A DNA stretch of 64,000 nucleotides from Rebecca billardiae RCC1528 (taxonomy: Eukaryota; Haptophyta). Shown here piece after piece: positions 9,709-20,329 of the stretch (position 1 is the first letter of the stretch; each line of letters begins with the position of its first letter). The stretch lies in NCBI GenBank assembly GCA_965240325.2, contig OZ251230.1, forward strand, positions 310,001-374,000, written 5' to 3'. The position numbers and the translations under genes are program-made. The notes below the pieces were generated by a model, which saw only the letters and a program-made list of their open reading frames with translations, made no database searches and was not told the origin of the DNA.

Positions 9709-11277
9709 TCACTCGTCGTCATTGTCATACATCATCATCGCAGTCAAGGGCACGTCGCTCCCTGGTGGACGCCGGGCAAAGAGGGCGTGCTCGTACGCCT
9801 CCTCGCTGCCCAAGGGCGAGCCGTCATCGATGGCATCCAACAGCGCGCGCACGTGCTGTGCGCACCGCTCACGCTGGTTCGACTCCGACGGTAAGACGTG
9901 CAACCGCTGTTTGACTTCGAAGTGGCGAGTGTGGTCAGCCAGCGCCACGTCAAAGGTGAGCAGCAGCCCGCCGAGTGCAGGCGGCGCGATCCCGCGCATC
10001 TTCAACACGTCACTCAGCGCGGCGTGGTACTCGCCGACCCATCTGCGCGCGTCATGCTTCGACCTTCCCACCCATTCCGCGAGCAAGATAGCCAGGTCCT
10101 TTGCAGGCGGCCCTCGACCGATGTCGTCATAGTCGATCAGGCGCGCCGAGGGCAACGTACGCGCCGCTGCAGAGGCGGGACTATCGACGCTGCGAGCGGC
10201 GCGTGTGTCGTTGGGCACGGCGGGGGCGTGCGCGGCCTCCGAAGCACGACGGCCTCGCGCGCTGCCGGCGGGCGTGGGAGGATGAGGGCTGTCGTGGATC
10301 AGCATGTTCCCCCTGTGGGGGTCACCATGGATGAGGCACATCCACGGGCTGGCGTTCAGCCACCTCTCAAGGGCGCGTCCAGCAAGCGCGAGGCGCTGCC
10401 AAAGGCCCCCGTGTGCGTGCTTGCGGCGGAGTTTCGCGATGTCCACCTTGCCGAGGTCATCGTCCAGGTTGTACCAGCCGCCATGCACCTTGAGGCCCTT
10501 GAGCTCTGGCAGCGTGATGCCCCACGTCCAACCATGCAGGCGCGCGAGTGCGTGCAGCGCTGCGCGTTTGTTTGCGTGCGTCGGCTGCCCCGCGAGAGGC
10601 TTCCCCTGGACCACTTCCATGGCGACCAGCAGCCCTTCCGACGGCGTGTCGAGGACGAGCAGCGTGCGCGCTATCGGGACCGATGCCGGAGGCGCGATGA
10701 GCCGCGGCTGATGCCACTTCCACCAGCTGAGCACGATGCGGCCATGCCAGTCGTCAATCGCAACGCCGCCGGTGCCCTCGGCCTGCGAGGTATTCTGTGC
10801 CGTGCTTTGCAGACGGTAGATCTGCTTGACGATGATGCGACTCCCCACGCGATACACGTAGCGCATGTGTATGCCCTGTACGCGCTTGACCAACCGAATG
10901 CGCGGCATGCCGCCAGCTGCTGGCGCAAACCCGCGCCCGTGCTCGCGTTCGATGGCTGCGATCATGGACGCGACCGTCTGCTTGTTGAGCCGTGGTGGTG
11001 GCCTATCGCCCAGCTGCCGTCGCTCCAATCGGCGCTCACCAATGGCTCCGCTCGGCCTCGAGCGAGCTTGTCGGGCGACATCGCACGCGGCGGCGAGCAT
11101 CGCCCACCGCCACTGGCGCTCGCCGCACCGACTCGTGTTGAGGGCAGGAGCGATGGTGAGGCGAGCAGCCTCGATCATGGGCAGCAGAAAAACGCTCGCG
11201 ATCGAACGCGTCGCCACCGCCGCCGCGTGCGGCGGCAGCGCTGCGAGAGCCAGCACGACAGCCGCACGGACCATCAT
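9709..11277 (-). CDS. Secreted or lumenal aminoglycoside-phosphotransferase-like (APH) kinase
   Basis: 522 residues from the ATG at 11277. The frame stays open 19 codons further upstream, but those codons are the leader-like repeat, so the start before MMVRAAVVLALAALPPHAAA, a clean signal peptide, is chosen. The C-terminal two thirds carry APH/choline-kinase fold marks: candidate ATP-binding Lys151 (RIIVK), catalytic loop CLIHGDPHRGNML (His317, Asp319, Asn324) and metal-binding LIDYDD (Asp382, Asp384). Between loop and metal motif lies a ~45-residue Pro/Ser/Arg-rich insertion, unusual for the family. The tail ends in acidic residues. The substrate cannot be read from sequence; small-molecule hydroxyls are typical. 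The signal peptide would place the kinase in the secretory pathway or plastid. Confidence 0.75.
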   Translation of the reverse strand: MMVRAAVVLALAALPPHAAAVATRSIASVFLLPMIEAARLTIAPALNTSRCGERQWRWAMLAAACDVARQARSRPSGAIGERRLERRQLGDRPPPRLNKQTVASMIAAIEREHGRGFAPAAGGMPRIRLVKRVQGIHMRYVYRVGSRIIVKQIYRLQSTAQNTSQAEGTGGVAIDDWHGRIVLSWWKWHQPRLIAPPASVPIARTLLVLDTPSEGLLVAMEVVQGKPLAGQPTHANKRAALHALARLHGWTWGITLPELKGLKVHGGWYNLDDDLGKVDIAKLRRKHAHGGLWQRLALAGRALERWLNASPWMCLIHGDPHRGNMLIHDSPHPPTPAGSARGRRASEAAHAPAVPNDTRAARSVDSPASAAARTLPSARLIDYDDIGRGPPAKDLAILLAEWVGRSKHDARRWVGEYHAALSDVLKMRGIAPPALGGLLLTFDVALADHTRHFEVKQRLHVLPSESNQRERCAQHVRALLDAIDDGSPLGSEEAYEHALFARRPPGSDVPLTAMMMYDNDDE

Positions 11278-11282
11278 CACGT

Positions 11283-11340
11283 TCTCGCCTGCCTGAGCTG
11301 TGTGCACTGTGCGTCTCTTATTATTCTTAGTCAACTGTAC
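11283..11340 (+). repeat. Leader-like dispersed element, copy C
   Basis: Ends 6 bp upstream of the APH-kinase ATG (11277, minus) and runs opposite to the gene. In gene sense it reads TACAGTTGACTAAGAATAA followed by GAGACGCAC and CACAGCTCAGGCAGGCGAGA. Confidence 0.85.
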
Positions 11341-11860
11341 CGGTAGTCTGTCCGGTTAAGACCCGGACTGCCACTGCCGCGTGCAAGCACTGCGGCCGCA
11401 GGGCGTCCGGCGAGACCCACTGAAGCCCCAGTGCGGCCCGAGGTCCTCGATGGCGGCTTTCGACGGCCGGCCCATCTGACCCACCGTGCGCCCACGGCCG
11501 GTGCCGGACCGTCGGGGGGCGTCACAGCCGCGGCGAGGTTCGTGTGGGCATGCCAACTACTCGGGCAAAGACTCCCCCGCCAGGTGCGTGTGCGTGGTGC
11601 GCGTGTTGTCCCATGCGCTCGTGCGGGCGGGCGCGTCCCATTTCGGCGAGGCGGGCAGATTGAGTGCTTGGTGTTCGCAAATGCGGCGATTTGCGGGCGT
11701 GCGATGGGTGTGGAGGGGAGCTATGTGATGCCCATATGCCAGGCCGCACGCGTCCGGACTGGGATTTTGTGGGATTGTCATGCCGCGTGCGTTTTGGGGC
11801 TCACGCATGCATTCCTGCACCCACGTGTGTGCCGCCCGCATTCGAGCGCGCAGGGACGGG
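11341..11860. other. No gene resolved
   Basis: GC-rich, with several GTGCG-type donor-like strings (11583, 11600). Upstream exons of the 11.9-kb open frame may lie here, but I cannot place them. Confidence 0.35.
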
Positions 11861-12620
11861 CGCGAGGAAGCGGCGCATTGCTGCGCGCACGCCGGGCAAG
11901 GTTCTCACGCCAGCTGTTCCTCGGCCGCGCCTCGAGGGCGAGCTCCCTGACTCGCTCATCGGCAAATACTGGCGTGATGCCCACTTTGCCAACGGGACGG
12001 GCAATGACTACATGCACGGTGGCGCGCGCGCTCTGGCTGCTGCTCCGCTCATTCTGGCGCTCTATGCGCTGATGACGCTCTCGCAGGTCATTGACCTATT
12101 CGGCACGACCGTCGTTCACCCCCTCGTCAATGCCACGCGGCACCAGCGTAAGGAGGCTCGGCACGAGCGCCTGCTGCAAGCGCCTCCCGCGCGCGGAGAT
12201 CGAGTGCCCGAGTGGCGTCGCTACAGGCCCGCGTGGGTGGCGGAGACCGAGGATGAGCCCGACAGCCACGGGCTGTGGCCGATCACGCAGTGCCTACGCG
12301 ACCCCCTCTTCATCGCGGTCTTTGCCAAACACCCCATGGCGAGCGGCAGGCAGTGGCGGGCTAGGCATCAGCAGAATGGCGTCGCACGCGTCCCCGACCC
12401 GCTCAGGCTCAGCTGCCACAGCAGCAGCCTGCAGAGTGCAGGCCTGCAGCAGCATGACGTGGCCACACAAACACCGCCTCGACTTCTGAGGCGGTGTCAG
12501 CCAGGCCGAAGAGCCCTCCAGGTGGCCCATCAGGCATCAGCAGCGGCCGCAGGACCGGATCAGCGATGTGCTCAGCACGCTCGATCAGACCGTGAAGTGC
12601 CGCTAGCCCGTGGCCGCTGA
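11664..12620 (+). CDS. Hypothetical protein with one membrane segment (weak model)
   Basis: A 318-codon open frame. The convincing part is about 11900-12400, reading LEGELPDSLIGKYWRDAHFA, then a hydrophobic helix (ALAAAPLILALYALMTLSQVI), VHPLVNATRHQRKEARHER, and VAETEDEPDSHGLWPITQCL. The first ~60 codons and the last ~80 look like translated non-coding DNA, and the end overlaps the 3' end of the helicase on the other strand. The true gene probably has introns on both sides. I recognise no domain. Confidence is for the central segment being protein-coding. Confidence 0.4.
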   Translation: MLGVRKCGDLRACDGCGGELCDAHMPGRTRPDWDFVGLSCRVRFGAHACIPAPTCVPPAFERAGTGARKRRIAARTPGKVLTPAVPRPRLEGELPDSLIGKYWRDAHFANGTGNDYMHGGARALAAAPLILALYALMTLSQVIDLFGTTVVHPLVNATRHQRKEARHERLLQAPPARGDRVPEWRRYRPAWVAETEDEPDSHGLWPITQCLRDPLFIAVFAKHPMASGRQWRARHQQNGVARVPDPLRLSCHSSSLQSAGLQQHDVATQTPPRLLRRCQPGRRALQVAHQASAAAAGPDQRCAQHARSDREVPLARGR

Positions 12621-14160
12621 GACTGAGAGGGTCTGCCTCGCGTGGGGGGCCGCTGAAGTTGCCGCCCACGTACAGCATCTGCTCAGGCAGCCTGCGATCG
12701 GAAGCGGCATCCGAGACGTTGATCTTCATCAACTGCCTGATCAGGACCTTCTCGTCGGCAAAGCCTGGGCACCGTAGTCAGAATGAACTGCGGGTACGTC
12801 GCGCGCGTCTGGCCATGGCGGTGCAGTCGTGCGAGCGCCTGCTTGTCCGCAGCTGGGTTCGGGTGTGGGTCGAGGAGGATGAGGCGATTCGCAGCGACCA
12901 GGTTCAGACCAGCGCCACCAGCCTTCGTCGAGATGAAGAGGACGTGCGCCTTCGAGCCAAGGGCACAAAAGTCAGCGATGACCTTGGCCCTATCAGACTG
13001 CCTCACTGCGCCATGCAGCTCGACGATGCGCCAGCCGTCACGCCGCCAGCCGCCAGCGTACTCCTTCTCCAATGCCTTGCGGTAGAGCGACAGCACCTCC
13101 GTGTGCGCAGCGAACACGACGATCTTGTCGTCCGTGTGATCGAGCACCTCCGTCATCAAGCGCAGAAACACTCGCAGCTTGGTGGACGCAGCGTGCAGCT
13201 GGGACGAGTCCAGCCAATTCTGCTCGAGGTGGCGAGAGAGGGACTGGATCTTGGGCTCGAGACTGGTGCCGGCGAGGGCGGGGTGCGACGAGATGCCGAC
13301 CTGGATGCCCGACCGTGCGAGAGTGCGCACATCCCCGGCCGCTGCGATCGCCTCCGATAGCGCGTACTGCAGCTGGCTCGGCACGCAGCTCACAACATAG
13401 TCGTACCATGGCGGCAGCAGCTCTGTGACTGCCCTGCTCAGGATGTAGCGGTCGAGGAAGGTGCTCAGGGTCTCGCGGGCGAGCGGAGCGAGGAGAGCTT
13501 TGGCGCGGTCGCTGTCGGATGGATCTGCCCGCGCGAAGGCGTTGATGGGCCCCGCGACGAACTGCTCCCAGTACTGCTCCAGACAGCGGCGCCGGGGTCA
13601 GCCAGGTTGATGAGTGAGTAGAGGGCCTTCAGGTCGTTGCTGTCAGGCGTGGCCGTGAGCAGCAGCCGCTTAAGCGGCCAGAGCGAGTGCACGTAGGTCA
13701 CCAGCGCAGTATTGTCGTTGCAAAGCTCGTGCGCCTCGTCGAACACCCCGAGGTGGACGCGTGCTTCGCGGTGGGCCACAAAGAAGCCTGCATTCGAGGC
13801 AGAACGGAACTGGCCGTACGAGAGTACAAGCCAGTGCGCGCCCGTCATGAAGGCGGCGATGCTGTCGTCCGCTGACGGGACGACAACGCGCACATCTTGA
13901 TCGGGACAAATCCATCGCATGTCTCCTTCCCACTGCTTCACCAGCGTCGCCTTGGTGACGATGAGCACCCGCTCCGACCCCATCCGGTCGGCAACCATGG
14001 CTCCGACCGCGGTCTTGCCGTACCCCGTACCAGCGGCGACTATGAAGCCGTCGCGCAAGCGGAGGCGCCCAATGACGATGTCTACTACATCCTCCTGGTC
14101 TGCACGTGCCTCGAACGCAGGCCTTGGCGCTACATGAGGCGAGCGCGGCAGGGCGGGGCG
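12409..14160 (-). pseudogene. SNF2/DEAD-type helicase with two compensating frame breaks
   Basis: Superfamily 2 helicase. The N-terminal lobe (about 14160-13595) has Walker A AAGTGYGKTA, the DEAH-like box FDEAHEL and motif III LTATP. At about 13590, a run of Cs (in GACCCCGG, minus strand) is one base short; shifting frame there gives a clean linker (RRCLEQYWEQFVAGPINAFA through WYDYVVSCVPSQLQ) into the C-terminal lobe at 13393-12780, with KIVVFAAHTEVL, STKAGGAGLNLVAANRLILL and the arginine-finger region LARLHRHGQTRAT. At about 12773 a second C run is one base long; removing it leads to FADEKVLIRQLMKINVSD and a stop at 12409. Two single-base homopolymer changes could be real decay or assembly errors. 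The 5' end probably lies beyond an intron near 14160-14240, so it is incomplete. Confidence 0.75.
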
Positions 14161-14432
14161 GCAGAGCGCAGAGTGAGTAGACGTGGAAACGTAGGCCCCA
14201 CCGCGCGACGAGGAGAGGGTGCACGACACGCCCCACGCGCGGGATCACCTTGATAGGGGTTGGGCATCATGTCGAAGCCCTCAACACGGCCGAGTCGGCC
14301 CTCTCGTCGAGGCTCACCTGGGCTGCTGCCTCTCGCCGGACGGACTCGTCCCTCGCCCCATGGGAGAGGGGAGGGAGTCCGGGTCTCAACCGGACAGACC
14401 GGTAGTACGGTAGCTAACTCCTATGATACAAG
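14161..14432. other. Upstream flank of the helicase
   Basis: A possible first exon on the minus strand (ending DMMPNPYQ, near 14255) followed by a donor-like GTGATC. Not resolved further. Confidence 0.3.
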
Positions 14433-15690
14433 TTCTGGTGAACACAGCTTTAAACAATTTTAATTCGTGAGAAAGCCCTGGGAGACCCAGCTCCGACCCC
14501 CTTTAATTGGTGTGACGTACTGCTGTCCCAAGTAATACCTGAGTAGGAATACGAAGAATGGGCCCTCAAACGTTTTTTGATTAGGCACGCCTCCGGAATC
14601 GAGAACGCACGTCGTTACCTTTTTGAGCGCGCGCCATAGGGATGTCGTTGCGATTCCCACCTATTTGTTGACGCTTTTCTACGACCATCCCGGCTCCCCA
14701 ATGGACCCCAAGTCGAGGAACCGCGACGCACGTGTGCTTTCGCCGCCGCGCCGCGTGCGCTCGGCACACACGATTGAGTATGACGAACGAGCGCGCCGCT
14801 GAAGGAGGCGCAGGCCGCGCGCGACACGCAGAATGGCGCTTAGCCGGCGTGGCTCGACGACGCTGCCGGCACTCGCGCTCGCACACACGTGCGCGACCGA
14901 GGAACAGCTCCGCGGGCCTCGGCCGAACCCAGCGCCGGATGCCATCGTCGGCGTCGAGAGGAACTGCGCCGATCTGGCGGAGATCCAGCGGCACGTGGCG
15001 GCGATCAAGCAGCCGCAACCGCATCAGATGACGTGCACGAGCGGCCTCATGGAGAAGCTCGTACCACAAGCCTACCATAAGCCACCCGCTCGCCGACTTG
15101 CCCGACTGACTACTCGCGGAGTTAACTCCGCCCTGGCTCGTCATCAACGGGCGCGGCCTTCGAGCCGACACCCGCGCCGCCCGCGGCTCGCGGCGCCATC
15201 GCGAAGGTGCGTGCCCGCCGGCGCGAGCTGCACAACACAACATGCACCGCCGACGTGAGCCGCTCGTACCACGTCGTGCCCGACGGGCCGTGCTCAGCGA
15301 CGGCTGCAGGGTCTACTCGCCGTGCAGTCGGTTGTGCCCTGCCGGCCTGCGCCGCTCGCCCCGCGCCTACAGCCGGTGGGCCATCCGCGGTGCGTGCCGT
15401 TGCCGTGCCGTCGTGCCCGAGCGGCCGTGCGCAGCGACGACCGCATCGACGCGCGCCTCGCCGTGCGCCTCGGTGGGCCTTGCAGAAGTGCCGCGCTGCC
15501 GCGCCTGCGGCTTAATCGCACGCGCGACTGCGGCGCGCCACCGGATGATACCGTCAGTCAGCGCTGAACGGCCAACTCGTCCCATAGTCGTCGGGTCTGC
15601 CGGCCCTGGGAAGCTTCCGTCCGTCGCGTCCTAGACGCGCTGTGTTCGACCAGCCCCACCGGGACAAGGCCGCCAGGCCCCCGCTGTTTA
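14433..15690. repeat. 1.25-kb element, copy 1 (diverged) of a tandem array
   Basis: Begins TTCTGGTGAACACAGC and ends in CCCCCGCTGTTTA. The first ~260 bp are A+T-rich, the rest very GC-rich. A near-terminal CTGGTCGAACACAGC on the minus strand (about 15630) resembles the first bases, so short terminal inverted repeats are possible. Frames on both strands are shared between copies: plus strand with AEIQRHVAAIKQPQPHQMTC, minus strand ending KRQQIGGNRNDIP and RAQKGND. I recognise no product in either. Confidence 0.85.
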
Positions 15691-15841
15691 TTAAAGTATT
15701 CTTCGTCAACAACTGAGGTGCGGCAACGCGCCCCTCACCTGCCTGCAGGCGCCGGTCTGTTTTGTGGCGGTGTCTTTGTGCAGTGTTGGATGGCGTTAAT
15801 CACGCCTTAACCAAGTGTGCACGTTAAATCATAGTAAACTG
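15691..15841. repeat. 151-bp linker of the tandem array
   Basis: Identical in length and, as far as I can read, in sequence to 17087-17237. It shows that element and linker were duplicated together. Confidence 0.85.
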
Positions 15842-17086
15842 TTCTGGTGAACACAGCTTTAAACAATTTTAATTCGTGACAAAGCCCTGGGACTCAGGGA
15901 GACCCAGCTCCGACCCCCTTTAATTGGGTGTGACGTACTGATGGGGAAAGTAATACCGGAGTAGGAATACGAAGAATGGGCCTCAAACGTTTTTTGATTA
16001 GGCGCGCCTCGGGAATCGAGAACCTATGTCGTTACCTTTTTGAGCGCGCGCCATAGGGATGTCGTTGCGATTCCCACCTATTTGTTGACGCTTTTCTACG
16101 ACCATCCACCTCCCTTGACCATCCGCTCCCAAGTTGAGGAACCGCGACGATTGCTTCGGCACACATCACGATTGAGTATGACGAACGAGCTCAGCGCGCT
16201 GCTGCAGGAGGTGACGGCCACGCGCGACACGCAGAACGGCGCTCAGCCGGCGTGGCTCGACGACGCTTCCGGCACTCGCGCTCGCACTCGCACACAGGCG
16301 TACGCCGTGTGCGACGAGGATCAGCTCCGCGGGCCTCCGCCGAACCCAGCGCCACAGATGCCATCGTCGGCGTCGCGAGGTACTGCCGATCTGGCGGAGA
16401 TCCAGCGGCACGTGGCGGCGATCAAGCAGCCGCAGCCGCATCAGATGACGTGCACGAACGGCCTCATGGAGAAGCTCGTACCACAAGCCTACCATAAGCC
16501 ACCCGCTCGCCGACTTGCCTGACTACTACTCGCGCTGGCTCGTCACCAACGGGCGCGGCCTTCGAGCCGTCACCCGCGCCGCGCGCGGCTCGCGGCGCCA
16601 TTGCGGAGGTGCGTGCCCGCCGGCGCGAGCTGCACAACACAACATGCACACCGACGCGAGCCGCTCGTACCACGTCGTGCCCGACGGGCCGTGCTCAGCG
16701 ACGGCTGCAAGCCTACGCCATGCAGTCGGTTGTGCCCTGCCGGCCTGCGCCGCTCGCCCCGCGCCTACAGCCGGTGGGCCATCCGCGGTGCGTGCCGTTG
16801 CCGTGCCGTCGTGCCCGAGCGGCCGTGCGCAGCGACGACCGCATCGACGCGCGCCTCGCCGTGCGCCTCGGTGGGCCTTGCAGAAGTGCCGCGCTGCCGC
16901 GCCTGCGGCTTAATCGCACGCGCGACTGCGGCGCGCCACCGGATGATACCGTCAGTCAGCGCTGAACGGCCAACTCGTCCCATAGTCGTCGGGTCTGCCG
17001 GCCCTGGGAAGCTTCTCCGTCGCGTCCTAGACGCGCTGTGTTCGACCAGCCCCACCGGGACAAGGCCGCCAGGCCCCCGCTGTTTA
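15842..17086. repeat. 1.25-kb element, copy 2 of a tandem array
   Basis: Near-identical to copy 3 at an exact offset of 1,396 bp for roughly 1.2 kb. It contains a 160-codon plus-strand frame (16040-16522) repeated unchanged at 17436-17918. Confidence 0.92.
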
Positions 17087-17237
17087 TTAAAGTATTCTTC
17101 GTCAACAACTGAGGTGCGGCAACGCGCCCCTCACCTGCCTGCAGGCGCCGGTCTGTTTTGTGGCGGTGTCTTTGTGCAGTGTTGGATGGCGTTAATCACG
17201 CCTTAACCAAGTGTGCACGTTAAATCATAGTAAACTG
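17087..17237. repeat. 151-bp linker of the tandem array, second copy
   Basis: Repeats 15691-15841 and joins copies 2 and 3. Confidence 0.85.
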
Positions 17238-18496
17238 TTCTGGTGAACACAGCTTTAAACAATTTTAATTCGTGACAAAGCCCTGGGACTCAGGGAGACC
17301 CAGCTCCGACCCCCTTTAATTGGGTGTGACGTACTGATGGGGAAAGTAATACCGGAGTAGGAATACGAAGAATGGGCCTCAAACGTTTTTTGATTAGGCG
17401 CGCCTCGGGAATCGAGAACCTATGTCGTTACCTTTTTGAGCGCGCGCCATAGGGATGTCGTTGCGATTCCCACCTATTTGTTGACGCTTTTCTACGACCA
17501 TCCACCTCCCTTGACCATCCGCTCCCAAGTTGAGGAACCGCGACGATTGCTTCGGCACACATCACGATTGAGTATGACGAACGAGCTCAGCGCGCTGCTG
17601 CAGGAGGTGACGGCCACGCGCGACACGCAGAACGGCGCTCAGCCGGCGTGGCTCGACGACGCTTCCGGCACTCGCGCTCGCACTCGCACACAGGCGTACG
17701 CCGTGTGCGACGAGGATCAGCTCCGCGGGCCTCCGCCGAACCCAGCGCCACAGATGCCATCGTCGGCGTCGCGAGGTACTGCCGATCTGGCGGAGATCCA
17801 GCGGCACGTGGCGGCGATCAAGCAGCCGCAGCCGCATCAGATGACGTGCACGAACGGCCTCATGGAGAAGCTCGTACCACAAGCCTACCATAAGCCACCC
17901 GCTCGCCGACTTGCCTGACTACTACTCGCGCTGGCTCGTCACCAACGGGCGCGGCCTTCGAGCCGTCACCCGCGCCGCGCGCGGCTCGCGGCGCCATTGC
18001 GGAGGTGCGTGCCCGCCGGCGCGAGCTGCACAACACAACATGCACACCGACGCGAGCCGCTCGTACCACGTCGTGCCCGACGGGCCGTGCTCAGCGACGG
18101 CTGCAAGCCTACGCCATGCAGTCGGTTGTGCCCTGCGCCGCTCGCCCCGCACCCGCCTGCAGACCCGAGACCGGTGGGCCATCCGCGGTGCGTGCCGTTG
18201 CCGCGCCGTCGTGCCCGAGCGGCCGTGCGCAGCGACGACTGCATCGACGCGCGCCTCGCCGTGCGCCTCGGTGGGCTGCGACCGCGGTGGCGGTGCGGTA
18301 CCGTGCTGCGGCGCCGCGCGCGCGCGCCTGCGGCGCGCCACCGGATGATACCATTATTATTTATAGTCAGCGCTCAACGGCCAACTCGTCCCATCGTCGT
18401 CGGGTCTGCCGGCCCTAACCAGCTTCTCCGTTGCGTCCTAGACGCGCTGTGTTCGACCAGCCCCACCGGGACAAGGCCGCCAGGCCCCCGCAGTTT
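17238..18496. repeat. 1.25-kb element, copy 3 of a tandem array
   Basis: Matches copy 2 up to about 18135, then diverges by small insertions and substitutions before the shared end CCCCCGCAGTTTA. No linker follows; the next sequence is a leader-like element at 18520. Confidence 0.9.
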
Positions 18497-18519
18497 AATC
18501 TGTATGAGTAGCTATCACT

Positions 18520-18578
18520 TCTCGCCTGCCTGAGCTGTGCTGTGCGTCTCTTATTCTTAATTATCATGGTAAATTGTA
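18520..18578 (+). repeat. Leader-like dispersed element, copy D
   Basis: Core sequence CTCGCCTGCCTGAGCTGTG, then GTGCGTCTCTTATTCTTA. It lies 250 bp upstream of the three-exon membrane-protein gene, in the same orientation. Confidence 0.8.
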
Positions 18579-18612
18579 GTGGGTGCGGCAGAGCCTCAGG
18601 CTGCTAAATTCC
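18569..18612 (+). repeat. Partial copy of the second dispersed repeat family
   Basis: Shares GTAAATTGTAGTGGGTGCGG and CAGAGCCTCAGGCT with 26530-26575, fused to the end of the leader-like element, so the two repeat families are physically joined here. Confidence 0.7.
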
Positions 18613-18828
18613 CCTTTATAATCAGGGGCCTTCCGGCCGCATCGGTCATACGCCAAATTGAACCGTCTTCCTATTGGAACGGGCTTCGTCCATTTGAAGC
18701 GGGTACATTGAATACGGAAAAAGGCAAAGCCCCCCCAGGGGGGGCTTTGCTTTTCGGGAGCGTGTGGCAGGATCCCGGGAACGCCCTTGACGGGCTCCGA
18801 ATCGCCGCGCGAGTTGCTCACTCGACAA

Positions 18829-20244
18829 ATGGCCCCCTTCATTCTCAACAAGTCCCAGGGGCAACGCCGGGCGCCTCGGCTGTTCGGCAAGCGTGGGGCA
18901 GACGCAGAGCGCGGCAATGGGGAGCCAGCGGAGAGTGCAGACGCCTCGGCTGCGCTGCGGCCGCCGCAGGCCGAGCAACCGACGCCTCCCGGCATCCAGA
19001 AAGGCCGCACGCAGCGCTTCAGGGTGGACGAGTACAGGCACGGCGCGATGATCTATCTTCACTTCAGCCTGTGGGCCGCGATCGTACCGATGGTCTACAT
19101 CTGGACGCTGACGCTGCAGGTTTACTGGAGCCCAGGCCACTACACGCGGTACAACCACGCTCTGCCCGACAGCTTTTCGACGCCTGGCCTGGACCCCGGC
19201 GTGCCTGGCGACCCCAGGTCCATCGGGTACACGCTCTCCTCGTTCATCTCGAACGCACACTCCACTGGGATGATGGCCTTTGCGTTCAAGGGCAACTCGT
19301 TCATCACGTGCGCGCGCGGGTAGCGCTCATGGTTGGCCGGTTGCCGGGGCGCAGCTAGCATGCATCTGACAAGAGTACTCACGCGCGGTGTCCGCGGCGG
19401 CGCGGCCTCCCCGCGTCCCTATCTTCTCCGTCGCGTGCCCCCTGGTGTTCGGCGCGCCGACCGACTGCCCGGGGCGCGCCCATCAGGTGGTCTGAGTACG
19501 GGCTGCGCGCATTCCTCGAGAACGTGGCTGAGGACGACGAGAACGACGATCGCTACATGTACGCATTCATCCTGATCTCCATCCACGAGATCGCCTTCGG
19601 GCTCTTTATGGCCTTCTCCACAGACTACATGCCGATCTCTCACCTCGTCTCCGTGGTCTGCTTCTCTATCTCGTCCGTCGCGGCGTACGTGTACCTGAAC
19701 GCGATTGGCAAGTACTACCGCGCGGTGCATGGTGACTCTAGGCATGGCCTGCATCCCAACTGCATATGGCCCCTCGGCGCTGCAGTAGGCACCTTTTCCA
19801 TCGTGCGCGCTCGCGTCCACGCGTGCCCGCCGGTGTGCGTTGGGCAGGCAGCGCGCTGTGATAAGCGCATCATCCCCCTCCTCTCCCCCGCAGCTGGTCA
19901 TGTTCGTCATCATCCATCAACTCTTTGACACGAACTGGGGCCACTGGTTCTGGGCGTGCGAGTGCACCGGCATCAGCAGTATCATGCTCATCCAGCTCGT
20001 CGATCGATACTCCAAGTTCGTCGAGAATCGCGGGTGGCCACACACGCGTTACGCCCTCACGTTCGGCCTCAACGGCGATCCACACGGCAAGGACTACATG
20101 GTGTCTCATGTTAGTGACGCGGATGGCACAGTGAGGAGGGCATCGCTCTTTGGGGGGGTGGCCCGGAAGGTCAGCATCAACACCGGACCCGCGGCAAGTC
20201 CTCGCCTCAAAGCCGCTACGACTGTGTTGCCCATGTCTGGCTGA
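18829..20244 (+). CDS. Multipass membrane protein of unknown function (three exons)
   Basis: Exons 18829-19307, 19487-19724 and 19894-20244 give 355 residues. Intron 1 (179 bp) has donor GTGCGC and acceptor CATCAG in phase 2; intron 2 (169 bp) has donor GTGCAT and acceptor CCCGCAG in phase 0. Splicing joins NSFIT to WSEYGLRAFLENV and KYYRA to LVMFVIIHQLF without a break. The first ~60 residues are Arg/Ala/Pro-rich and probably cytosolic. Hydrophobic segments include MIYLHFSLWAAIVPMVYIW, YMYAFILISIHEIAFGLFM, HLVSVVCFSISSVAAYVYL, LVMFVIIHQL and CTGISSIMLIQLV, so about five or six passes. The loops contain many His, Asp and Asn residues (for example FDTNWGHWFW). I recognise no family; Frag1/DRAM-like proteins were considered but not supported. 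Confidence 0.72.
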
Positions 20245-20280
20245 TGCGCGGATGACGGAGCAGTAGCAGATGCTTATGGC

Positions 20281-20319
20281 GCCCCCCCCCGAAAGCCGGG
20301 GGGGGGGGGGGGGGGCACG
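20281..20319. repeat. C-run / G-run hairpin
   Basis: About ten Cs, GAAAGC, then about twenty Gs. It can fold into a very stable hairpin or a G-quadruplex, 35 bp after the membrane-protein stop codon. Exact run lengths are prone to assembly error. Confidence 0.9.
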
Positions 20320-20329
20320 TGCTCCGCAA

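Noticed and set aside
9898-11346. 482-codon plus-strand frame
   Set aside because: Opposite the APH kinase; the kinase strand holds the HGD and DYD motifs.
14433-18496. rDNA or spliced-leader array
   Set aside because: No rRNA, 5S or tRNA-like conserved sequence could be recognised in the unit.
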